From Ypsolopha sequella (Eukaryota > Arthropoda > Insecta > Lepidoptera > Ypsolophidae): DNA of 64,000 bases. The stretch lies in assembly GCA_934047225.1 (NCBI GenBank), contig OW203983.1:43024310-43088309 (forward strand). The letters are read 5' to 3'. A program made the translations under genes and the position numbers. Shown one piece after another: positions 55,901-64,000 of the stretch. The notes under the pieces are model-generated. The model was not told where the DNA came from, did no database searches, and saw nothing but the letters and a program-made list of their open reading frames with translations. Numbering within the stretch: the stretch's first letter is position 1; each line of letters begins with the position of its first letter.

Positions 55901-58900
55901 CCTTATATCTGAAACAAGACGACCAAAAAAATGAAAATCATGGTAACAGAAAAAGTATAGCAGTTAAGATATTATAAGGATTCCCCACTCGGAGGGTGCT
56001 GAATTGTTTGCCAGGTGCTACCATTTTAGCGGCTTGTTTTTGTCGAATTAATGTTATGATAAAAAGGCACACATCCATCTCGTAGGCACGAAATAAATCG
56101 TCTGTGAAAAGTGGGCGTACGTTGGTTGGCTTACAGTACCCCTGTCGGACGTGTCGTATTGTGTTGAGAAATGTTGGTCATTTTGAGAATTTGCATAGAT
56201 TAAATTATGTTAAGGTAGGTATGTTAATTCGAAAACCATTTCGAGATTTAGGTTCAATTAGCGGTATTTTCGAACTTTTGGTCCAAAAAACCTCATGATG
56301 ATGGATATTTTTACGAAAAAGTTGCGACTTCCATTTGCCTTCTTGTGACGTCACTTGAGAAATGGCTGTTTAGAAATGTGTCCTTTGCTGTCAAGATAAA
56401 TTTATAATAATTTGCTTCCGCCTAATTTGATAGCTGGATGACAGATGAGTGTCTACAGAGACAGACCACTTTTTTATAAGCAATCACACATCACAATCAG
56501 TGTATTAATGTCTAAAATCCTCAAGTGACGTCACATAACAGACAATTCTTTAAAAAATCATGAAAAAATAATGGTTAATTTATATATCAAAATAATGAAA
56601 ACTATGTCCTAAAATGACGTAAACTGTCTGAAAAAAAAATAAAAATAAAAACTTTTAAAAATTAAGCCATGGTATGAGGCATTTTAGAACTGGTCATTTA
56701 AGAGTGGTTTCTAAATTTCTTTAAATCAAAATTTTGAAATTCTTATTTACTGAAACCAATGGAAACTTTGCGATGGCAGCATACAAAAAACATAAGTAAT
56801 AAGGTGTTTTTGAATAACTATTGAGTGAATTTTGAATTTATGTGTTCTGATTCGATTAATTAGAAAAAGGCGGGTTTTTCACAATCATTATAAATTAACA
56901 CCATTATTAAAGCAACCTGGCACACAGAGGCATAATTCCAAGAATTTACAAAAAAATACGCGAAAACCATAACAATGTATTGAAATGACAGATTTTCAAG
57001 GCCGGATCGACATCGACATTGCGTCATCTACAGGGATATTATGGCAGTGTGGATCCCCACTGAAATGAAAATGTGATGTTATTTTATTTTATTATTTAAT
57101 AATGTATTGTTTTGGTTAAAATATTAGTTTGATTTCAAAACCACTTGAAACAAATACTTTGCACATATAAATATTTCTGAAACACGAATTGGTGCATAAT
57201 CTACGTAGGATGTTTCACAAAAACCCAGTAATTTACATTGTTATTGCATTACTTACCAGGTTGTGGCGATGGGCAGTCCCCTGTCACTAAGCAACACGGT
57301 GACAGCCGGCGTGATCAGCTCTACACAGAGAGGCAGTGAGGAGCTTGGTTTACACGGTTAGTGTACTGTTGGTACTTGTCACTTATCAGGACGGTGGTGG
57401 CATTTAATGGGCAGTCACACGGTGACAGCCAGCATTCCCAGCTCTACAAAGAGAGGTAGGGAGGAGGTTAGGTTACACAGTTAGTGTACTGTTGGTACTT
57501 GTCACTCATTGTCACTTATCAGGTGGTGATGTTAGGCAGTCCCCTGTCACTGAGCAACACTGTGACAGCCAGCATGGTTAGCTCCACACAGACAGGCAGT
57601 GAGGAGCCTGCGCTACACGGTCAGTCGGTCAGTGTACTGTTGTTACTTGTCACTCATCAGGTGGTGATGTTAGGCAGTCCCCTGTCACTGAGCAACACTG
57701 TGACAGCCAGCATGGTTAGCTCCACACAGACAGGCAGTGAGGAGCTTGCGCTACACGGTCAGTCGTTCAGTGTACTGTTGTTACTTGTCACTCATCAGGT
57801 GGTGATGTTAGGCAGTCCCCTGTCACTGAGCAACACTGTGACAGCCAGCGTGGTGAGCTCCACATAGAGAAGCAGTGAGGAGCTTAGGCTACACGGTCAG
57901 TCGGTCAGTGTACTGTTGTTACTTGTCACTCATCAGGTGGTGATGTTAGGCAGTCCCCTGTCACTGAGCAACACTGTGACAGCCAGCATGGTTAGCTCCA
58001 CACAGACAGGCAGTGAGGAGCTTGCTCTACACGGTCAGTCGGTCAGTGTACTGTTGTTACTTGTCACTCATCGAGTGGTGATGTTAGGCAGTCCCCTGTC
58101 ACTGAGCAACACTGTGACAGCCAGCGTGGTTAGCTCCACACAGACAGGCAGTGAGGAGCTTGCGCTACACGGTCAGTCGGTCAGTGTACTGTTGTTACTT
58201 GTCACTCATCGAGTGGTGATGTTAGGCAGTCCCCTGTCACTGAGCAACACTGTGACAGCCAGCGTGGTGAGCTCCACATAGAGAGGCAGTGAGGAGCTTA
58301 GGCTACACGGTCAGTCGGTCAGTGTACTGTTGTTACTTGTCACTCATCAGGTGGTGATGTTAGGCAGTCCCCTGTCACTGAGCAACACTGTGACAGCCAG
58401 CATGGTTAGCTCCACACAGACAGGCAGTGAGGAGCTTGCGCTACACGGTCAGTCGGTCAGTGTACTGTTGTTACTTGTCACTCATCAGGTGGTGATGTTA
58501 GGCAGTCCCCTGTCACTGAGCAACACTGTGACAGCCAGCGTGGTGAGCTCCACATAGAGAGGCAGTGAGGAGCTTAGGCTACACGGTCAGTCGGTCAGTG
58601 TACTGTTGTTACTTGTCACTCATCAGGTGGTGATGTTAGGCAGTCCCCTGTCACTGAGCAACACTGTGACAGCCAGCATGGTTAGCTCCACACAGACAGG
58701 CAGTGAGGAGCTTGCTCTACACGGTCAGTCGGTCAGTGTACTGTTGTTACTTGTCACTCATCGAGTGGTGATGTTAGGCAGTCCCCTGTCACTGAGCAAC
58801 ACTGTGACAGCCAGCGTGGTTAGCTCCACACAGACAGGCAGTGAGGAGCTTGCGCTACACGGTCAGTCGGTCAGTGTACTGTTGTTACTTGTCACTCATC

Positions 58901-61900
58901 GAGTGGTGATGTTAGGCAGTCCCCTGTCACTGAGCAACACTGTGACAGCCAGCGTGGTGAGCTCCACATAGAGAGGCAGTGAGGAGCTTAGGCTACACGG
59001 TCAGTGTATTGTTGGTAGTTGATCAGTGACTGGTCACCTGGTCCCAGCCAGTTGGGTAACAATATTACCAAAAACTGATTCTTACCAGACTTACTTAGCC
59101 AAACAAGTTATAGTAGTAATTCTTCTAACGCAGATTACGCAGCCTTGACGTTATAAGCTTACAGGTATCCCCTACTCCCTGGCTTACAGCTTAACAACTT
59201 TAAAATCAAAATGAGAGCTATAAAATAAAAATTATAATAAAAAAAATAAAAGCTAAAATTCAATTATCAAGTAAAATTATTGTATGTATGAGTAAGTTAC
59301 ATTTAGGTACATATTTTCATATTGTTTTCTCAGAATAATACATGCGACTACATTTTACTATTGTAATCGAAACATTATTTAATATTTAGTAAGCATTGGA
59401 ACTATAAATCAGTAGGTAATTATTAGATTGAAAACATTTTTGCAATTAATATTTGGTTCCAATTTAAAAAGAAAAGAATAATCTTTGGCTATTTTGTTAT
59501 AAGATAAAGAATGAATACTTCATTAATAATTTTAATATTTGTAATCTCTAGCTCGCTCAGTATCATACACCCGGCAATGGTCTCCTAGCAGGTGAGGAGA
59601 TGAAAGATTTGTGTGACCTGTTCTATTGGCCTGCTTACAGGAAAAGACATGGTGTACATCCAGACGGACGCACCCATCACGTTCGGAAACAGCGGCGGCC
59701 CGCTCGTCAACCTGGATGGGGAAGCCATCGGCATCAACAGCATGAAGGTCACATCTGGCATCTCCTTCGCGATACCCATCGATTACGTCAAGGACTTCCT
59801 AGCGAAACGTCGGTTTCATTCTATTTTTCTTTGTGCATACAATGGTCGCTATGTAACTTTGTTTGAGTATGTTTATCAAAGGGTAGAGTAACGTACTCTG
59901 TTTTTCATCTCAAAAACAATGAAAAAGTAACATTTACATAAAATATGAACAAAACGGGACTAACCAGTTCCATTTTCGATATTAAAGGATGTCAAGTATA
60001 TATTTTAGCCATTTCGTTTGGCCCCGAATTGCCAGAAGGTTTATTAAATTTTCAAATAATTTTTGACGGTGGTGCAGGAAAGCACATTATTTGCATAAAG
60101 AATAACTACGTACGTACTAAGAAAAATTGATTCTTCGTTAGTTGACAACAGAAAAGTGATGGAGAAGTGCGAGTACCGTTACACAATGTTTTTGGTATAA
60201 TATAAGTGGTCAATCCACACTCGATACGCTCGCGTTTCACCGACTATTATTACGTCCGAACGCGGGCCCTATTGCCGTACTTCGGTACAAATACACGCTT
60301 TTTAGGGCATGCAGGTTTCCTTACGATGTTTTCCTTCACCGTTCAGCAAGTGGTGAGTAAGAACAAATAATTCCGAAAAACTCATTGGTTCATGTCCATG
60401 GAGGAAAAAAGTCGGTGATCGAGCCTGTATCTAAATATTGGGAAGCCAGCGTTCTACCACTGAGCTACCGCTGACAAATTATTAAATCTTAAGAGGCTAT
60501 GCGAATTTTTTTTTTGTCACTGACACTCCAAGCGAAGACACGCTCAGTGCGAGAGGGGCGGATTCAGGGCGAAAGTGAAAAATGATAGTTTTATAATTTT
60601 AATAAAAAAACTTAAATAGCTAGCAAAATTTCAAATATCAAATCTCTAGATATTGTTGAAACACACCTAATAAAATAATTTTGAGTTCTGTATATGGTTC
60701 TTATTCGTCAAACGAAGAGAAAAAGTGTGTTTGAAGACCTCATTTCAGCAATTATTTCTATCGAGAAAAATGTATCCAAACATGTTTTCCAATTTCAAAA
60801 CCTTAGCTTATGTAGTCAACATGCATATACCAGAAATGTATTCATATTTTCCGTGTATTTCATGAAATACACAAAAAAGAAGCACCTCTTTTTTTTACAT
60901 ATCGCCTTAATGATATCACAGATAATATTATAATACTAGATGATATCTTTCAAATCGTGCACAGCGGGTGTGTGGGTGAATGCAGTTCAAGTTCCCTATT
61001 TTTGAATGATTTTAACGGCTCATACCCACTTTCTTTCTTTCTTTCAAAACAAAAAGCTGACAATACGTAGCGCTATAGCTTGTATTCTTCGTGCTCGCAC
61101 CGCCCGCGCGGTTAGAGGGTTGGGGCGGACGAGGAAGCACGCCGTTTATGTGCACGGTCGAGCGCATGGCTATACAGGTAGGGATTTGCTATCGAGATAT
61201 ATCTTGAGATTAATTTTTTTATGAATAACCCTAGAATTATGTTAAAATCTATTCATGTTAAGTAGACTACGCCAACACCCGTTTTACGGAATTGACCCTT
61301 AATATAAATATCTTTAGATTTATTACGAAGTATTTTGTACTGTATAAGATAGTTTTTTAGCTACTTTAGGTGGGTATGAAGTGATGATATTAATAAATAA
61401 TAATATGCGTTTTAGCAAAATAGGTAATCAATGTTTAATTCTACATCATACATCTTTGCTTCAGACACAATTTTTGCTAAATTGACATCATTCTGGTATT
61501 CCTGCGTTGATTTATCTTTTTTATGCTCTTTAAAGAAGTTGTATACCTTATACACAATTTCTTTTGCCTGTCTTCCAATCGGTTTGCTCATCTTCGGATC
61601 GTGATGTCGTGTGCGTTCTACAAAATGCGACAAGTTCCTAATACACAAGCAGCCGTGGCGAGTGACCTCCGGCGACTGGCGGTCCGTCGCACGCGTCGCG
61701 CTCGCCCACCCTCCCGCCATTCTGCCCGCACCTCCTCCGAGGCCTAGCTCCCTCGTCCGCCCCAACCCTCCAACCGCGCGGGCGGTGCGAGCACGAAGAA
61801 TACAAGCTATAGTGTCCGTACTTTACACACCTTGTCTTTGAAGTAGCTGTCGGCGCATCGGCAGCCGCTTTATGTTGGCATATCAAAGCGTGCACACTAT

Positions 61901-62068
61901 GTGAAAGGAACTGTCACTTCTGCATGATGGTAAAAGTTGAGTAGTGTATAAAGCTTTGTGTTTACAGGTAAGGTTCGGTCACCGGCGGTGTCGCGTCGCT
62001 ACCTGGGCATCACGATGCTGTCCCTCACTGCTGACATCCTCGCCGAGCTGCGAATGAGGAACCCGGAG
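52454..62068 (+). CDS. HtrA2: HtrA2/Omi mitochondrial serine protease, five exons, C-terminus beyond window
   Basis: Intermembrane-space serine protease for mitochondrial protein quality control (known for the family). Exons 52454-52912, 54447-54578, 57260-57356, 59641-59808 and 61968-62068 give 319 codons. Visible in order: basic N-terminus like a mitochondrial presequence; hydrophobic segment at about 48-63 ([17 protein letters not shown]); protease domain with [18 protein letters not shown] (His138), TSDLATLRI (Asp170), GNSGGPLV (Ser247) and [11 protein letters not shown]; then [10 protein letters not shown] starting the PDZ domain. The spacing matches human and fly HtrA2. The remaining PDZ, roughly 85 residues, is not in the window. 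The ATG at 52454 is preferred over the upstream in-frame GTG. The exon 4 donor (gtcggt) is weak and is chosen because it is the only one that keeps the frame. Exons 2 and 3 head tandem arrays. Confidence 0.93.
52972..53027 (+). other. Possible alternative terminal exon of HtrA2
   Basis: 59 nt after the exon 1 donor, 'cttccaattcag' looks like a good acceptor, and in phase it gives [18 protein letters not shown] then TAA. If used, the product would stop before the catalytic Asp and Ser. It faintly resembles the V-x-L-x-x-G beta-strand segment that exon 2 begins. Confidence 0.25.
53385..53570 (-). pseudogene. Non-LTR RT 3' fragment
   Basis: The minus strand, with a frameshift, reads like the C-terminal [14 protein letters not shown] region of the element at 62780-63213. 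It ends near the same 3' UTR boundary. In HtrA2 intron 1. Confidence 0.6.
54447..54578 (+). CDS. HtrA2: HtrA2 exon 2: catalytic Asp
   Basis: 44 codons, acceptor 'gcatttttaag', donor 'gtttgt', phase 0 both ends. Encodes [20 protein letters not shown], then [20 protein letters not shown] and PGEW. Asp170 is in SDLATL. This first copy of the array is the only one with its own 5' part and acceptor. Confidence 0.93.
54471..55215 (+). repeat. Six-copy tandem array of HtrA2 exon 2 plus donor and intron start
   Basis: Units of about 125 bp begin 'gtagaggatgtagatatgag' at 54471, 54597, 54711, 54836, 54961 and 55087. Copies 2-6 repeat exon codons from VEDVDM to PGEW and the 'gtttgtaatac' donor region, but lack the DGSIHQGF codons and acceptor. 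The nearest preceding 'tttgtag' would read out of frame (AGG ATG TAG). Copy 2 has a GAG/AGG deletion and copy 3 lacks 11 nt; the last is decayed. Confidence 0.93.
55216..56769. other. HtrA2 intron 2, repeats without clear limits
   Basis: Contains 'ggtgctaccattttagcggc' and 'ttgtttttgtcg' at 56013-56045, shared with 34408-34438. No exon in frame. Confidence 0.4.
56770..56882. mobile_element. Left-truncated copy of the 49207-49640 MITE
   Basis: Shares 'gatggcagcatacaaaaaac' and the terminal 'aggcgggtttttcac'. Confidence 0.6.
57260..57356 (+). CDS. HtrA2: HtrA2 exon 3 (array copy 1)
   Basis: 97 nt, acceptor 'cttaccag', donor 'gttagt', phase 0 in and 1 out. Encodes [20 protein letters not shown] then [12 protein letters not shown]. 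This copy matches the conserved HtrA text (VVAxGSP, NTVTxGxISS), so it is the ancestral exon. Confidence 0.92.
57260..59010 (+). repeat. Thirteen-copy tandem array of HtrA2 exon 3 with its splice sites
   Basis: Exon-like copies start at 57260, 57390 (decayed), 57523, 57661, 57799, 57937, 58075, 58213, 58351, 58489, 58627, 58765 and 58903; period 138 bp from copy 3 on. Copies 3, 4, 6, 9 and 11 keep 'catcag' acceptors, an open 97-nt frame and a 'G|gtcagt' donor in the same phases as exon 3. Copies 5, 8, 10 and 13 carry a TAG in SST-stop. Copies 7, 8, 12 and 13 have 'catcgag', which moves the acceptor AG by one base. Copies 6-8 and 11-13 are a repeated block 690 bp apart. Confidence 0.95.
59030..59640. 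other. HtrA2 intron 3, right part
   Basis: AT-rich. An exon-like piece at 59551-59590 has splice-like borders but would shift the protease frame. Confidence 0.5.
59641..59808 (+). CDS. HtrA2: HtrA2 exon 4: catalytic Ser
   Basis: Acceptor 'tgcttacag', phase 1 in. Encodes [20 protein letters not shown], then [20 protein letters not shown] and [15 protein letters not shown]. Ser247 is in GNSGG. The donor is taken as 'gtcggt' at 59809 (phase 1). The alternative 'gtttca' at 59813 would produce a stop at the next exon. Confidence 0.88.
60195..60475 (-). mobile_element. tRNA-derived SINE
   Basis: The minus strand starts with a tRNA-like head 'agcggtagctcagtggtaga' and a B-box 'aggctcgatcacc', and continues to 'cggcaatagggccc', the shared SINE body. 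The head is tRNA-like enough to consider a tRNA gene, but the lack of closing acceptor stem argues for a SINE. Confidence 0.6.
60489..60910 (+). mobile_element. TTAA-flanked ~424-bp element, copy 5
   Basis: Starts TTAAGAGGCTATGCG, ends ATATCGCCTTAA; closest to copy 1 at 1259-1681. Confidence 0.75.
61073..61812 (-). mobile_element. 740-bp terminal-inverted-repeat transposon fragment
   Basis: 61073-61134 and 61751-61812 are near-perfect inverted repeats (starting 'ctatagcttgtattcttcgt') and very GC-rich (about 60 bp each). Inside, on the minus strand, is a short frame that looks like a transposase N-terminus. Too small to be autonomous. Lies in HtrA2 intron 4. Confidence 0.75.
61412..61591 (-). 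pseudogene. Truncated transposase N-terminal HTH-like frame
   Basis: 59 codons from ATG at 61591-61589: [29 protein letters not shown], then [11 protein letters not shown], ending YLFC. The G-R-Q-A-x-E-I-I/V-x-x-V-x-x-F-x-E pattern resembles the N-terminal helix region of arthropod DDE-type transposase or captured HTH proteins (recall, not certain). The catalytic part is absent. Confidence 0.45.
61968..62068 (+). CDS. HtrA2: HtrA2 exon 5: start of PDZ domain
   Basis: Acceptor 'tgtttacag', phase 1 in. Encodes [20 protein letters not shown] and [13 protein letters not shown]; the donor 'gttggg' is weak, phase 0. R-R-Y-L-G-I-T-M-L matches the RRYxGxxML that opens the HtrA2 PDZ domain. The next exon lies past the right edge. 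Confidence 0.88.
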
Positions 62069-62329
62069 GTTGGGCTCATTACCTTACACTCTCTTGTTCA
62101 GTTGGCCTTGTTTCTTAGAAACTGGTGAGCCCATTGGGGTTTGTACTCAAATAAACAGTGCACGGCATACGTCATGAAAACTTTGAGGTATGTCGAGCCA
62201 GATTTTTATTTGTGTATGAATACTTTGCTTACTGAAGCATCCTAATCAATAATGTCGTCAAGGGGGTCAAGGTTACTTTATTTTACGGTTGTTGAAATTA
62301 ATCTCAAATAAAAATTTAAAGAAATATAT

Positions 62330-62602
62330 ACAGGGTGGAAAAAATTTAAGAGCCCTGGAAGAGAACTACCTAAAATTCTTTAGTCCAATTCTTTTAAACA
62401 TTCCTTTCTTTTTTAAAAGAAACAAAACTGCATTCAAAGATCTTCTAAAATTCGCTTGTCTCACCCGGGAATCGAACAAACAAAAAATAAAAAAAATAAA
62501 ACCTCGCTATTTTATTGTACGAATCGGTAGTATTATTGTTCAGGATAAAATTTTGATTTAAGGTAGTTCCCCTCCAGGGCCCTTGAATTTTTTCCACCCT
62601 GT
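62330..62602. mobile_element. 273-bp MITE with ACAGGGTGG ends
   Basis: 'acagggtggaaaaaattta' and 'gagccctgg' mirrored by 'ccagggcccttgaattttt' and 'ccaccctgt', flanked by TA (TATA) on both sides. Non-coding, although a 90-codon frame crosses it by chance. Confidence 0.75.
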
Positions 62603-62779
62603 ATACAATGTGTATAAGAAAAGTGTAATCATATTTGAAGAGCTTATTCAGTCAATGGTATAGAACAACTTTTACTATGGAGACAACCCTGAAATCTCGA
62701 AAATAAAATCTGCCTTTCCATACATTTCGGCCGAGCGGCATTGCATTTTTCTATGAAACAGACTTTTTTTTGAGATACA

Positions 62780-63870
62780 TAGGGTTTGTTTTGCAGAAGA
62801 GAGCAATTCGGGCTATTTATAATATGAAGCACCGGGATTCATTAAGACAAAAGTTCAAAGAAATTAATATATTAACGGTTCCTTGTGAATATATTTACCA
62901 AGTCCTTAGATATGTCAGAAAAAATGTTGAGTCTTTCCCAAGGCTTGGTAAGCAACATTGTAAGGAGACCAGAAATAAGCATAAACTGGCTTTTCCAAAA
63001 ATCAGACTCGCTAAGGTGAGTACCTCTTTTGTAGGACATGGTATAAGATTTTACAATAAACTTCCAAAGGAGGTCCTTACTTTGTCAGAGAATAAGTTTA
63101 AACAGTATATTAAGCAGGGCCTATTGAAAAAGGCATATTATAAAATAAATGAATATTTGGATGATGGTGAAGCATGGTTTTACAGTGATAATGATACTCG
63201 TAGTAAGTTATAATTTAATTAAATAGTATAATTTCTTAACTTATGATTCCTCTAAGGTGTAAACATTAATTGATTACAGACTGTAAAAGGAAAAGGACTA
63301 TATGAGACAGGTAGACAAAGATATATATGTTTTTCTTTTTTTCATTAACCTGAATTCCTACTGTCTTGTATTTTCTTATCCCTTGGTTAAAGTAGATATA
63401 AGTCATATATTGTATAGTATAAGTTTTATGTTGAAAAAAAGACATGATCTTGCTAAGTTTCTTGCCCTTCTTCTTAGCAAGACTAATCGAATGGGCGGAG
63501 GTAGGCATGTATTTATATATGTAACCTATTAGTATGTAGTATATAGGATGGGATTTGGTCGGCCGCCTGGATTCGTGCTGGGGGCTCGGTTGGTGATCAT
63601 TGAACCTTGTTCCTGGTCCCTGGCCGGGTCTCCGGTATGGGTTCGGGCGGCTGATTGGATTTTACCTTGTATAATATATATTTTACCTATCATTTTAATC
63701 GTAAATATATTGCTACATAAATTAAATAAACCTTTAATTTAGTTCATGTACATTTATTATTCTATTACATATATTTTCTTTATTAGATTAAATTTGACGT
63801 GTAAAAAGTGTATATATCTATACCTGCTTTGCAAAATAAACTATTTGAATTTGAATTTGAATTGAATTTG
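62780..63870 (+). pseudogene. 5'-truncated non-LTR retrotransposon: RT C-terminus and 3' UTR
   Basis: An open frame to 63213 reads LQKRAIRAIYNMKHRDSLRQ, then [24 protein letters not shown] and KQGLLKKAYYKINEYLDD, the typical C-terminal region of CR1/jockey-like reverse transcriptases in moths. It is followed by about 600 bp of 3' UTR and a (GAATTT)n tail at 63845-63870. The frame is intact, so the copy is young. Its strand agrees with HtrA2, in whose intron it presumably lies. Confidence 0.75.
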
Positions 63871-63902
63871 TTCAATAGTAAAAGTTGTTTGAATATTGTA
63901 TA

Positions 63903-64000
63903 ATTCACAAATGATTTTGGTATTCCGTTTGTATAAACTATAAATCCTCCGCCGGAGTCTTGATGAATGTACATGCGGAGATTCCGCCATACAAAAAGAG
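63903..64000 (+). mobile_element. MITE fragment at window edge
   Basis: 'ttttggtattccgtttgtat' and the nearby 'ttcacaaatga' match the arm of the element at 51246-51556. Confidence 0.4.

Noticed and set aside
57260..59010. CRISPR-like regular array
   Set aside because: The units are whole exon-plus-intron copies in a eukaryotic gene with no unique spacers.
59551..59590. Exon-like piece between an acceptor-like 'ctctag' and a donor-like 'gtgagg' just before HtrA2 exon 4
   Set aside because: Including it would shift the frame and destroy the GNSGGP active-site segment, whereas direct joining of exons 3 and 4 gives the expected HtrA text.
60420..60475. Possible tRNA gene on the minus strand
   Set aside because: A- and B-boxes are present, but no closing acceptor stem is evident and the sequence continues into a shared SINE body.
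62289..62561. 90-codon plus-strand frame
   Set aside because: It falls inside a MITE with ACAGGGTGG ends and is low-complexity Lys/Asn/Ile/Phe.

Overview
The window is nuclear DNA of an insect, most probably a moth or butterfly. It is AT-rich, has intron-split animal genes and is crowded with miniature inverted-repeat elements, a tRNA-derived SINE, non-LTR retrotransposon debris and a Penelope-like fragment. The repeat style (TTAA-ended elements, the 'gttccgtaccc ... gactcgcac' family, a SINE ending near 'ccctcggggattcatgtcgtg') is typical of Lepidoptera. That assignment rests on recall of repeat and protein families, not on a search.

Three genes lie head-to-tail on the + strand. (1) 8650-27514: the 3' seven coding exons of the alpha1-adrenergic-like octopamine receptor (Oamb), from TM3 to the stop; exons for the N-terminus through TM2 lie left of the window. 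(2) 38116-49178: a complete N-acetylglucosamine kinase gene (NAGK), seven exons joining in frame to 360 residues, with a 23-nt first coding exon. (3) 52454-62068: mitochondrial serine protease HtrA2/Omi, five exons with the full catalytic triad; the rest of the PDZ domain lies beyond the right edge. A probable last coding exon of an unidentified gene sits on the minus strand at 325-451.

The most unusual structure is in HtrA2. The exon carrying the catalytic Asp is followed by five partial tandem copies of itself plus intron (period about 125 bp, 54471-55215). The next exon is tandemly repeated about 13 times (period 138 bp, 57260-58999). Several of those copies keep an acceptor AG, an open 97-nt frame of the same phase, and a donor, so they look like splice-competent alternative exons. 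A smaller 36-bp duplication of an exon end plus donor occurs in NAGK exon 4.

The remaining sequence is introns and intergenic DNA filled with repeats: about 424-bp TTAA-flanked elements (six copies), a pair of about 460-490 bp TTAA elements, hAT-like elements with 8-bp target duplications, a roughly 235-bp MITE (three copies, one nested in a TTAA element), a roughly 155-bp palindromic MITE (four copies), several long fold-backs, three minisatellites, and fragments of jockey-type ORF1, non-LTR reverse transcriptase and Penelope GIY-YIG endonuclease. The three genes have no evident common pathway (neuromodulator receptor, amino-sugar salvage, mitochondrial protein quality control); their adjacency looks like ordinary chromosomal order.
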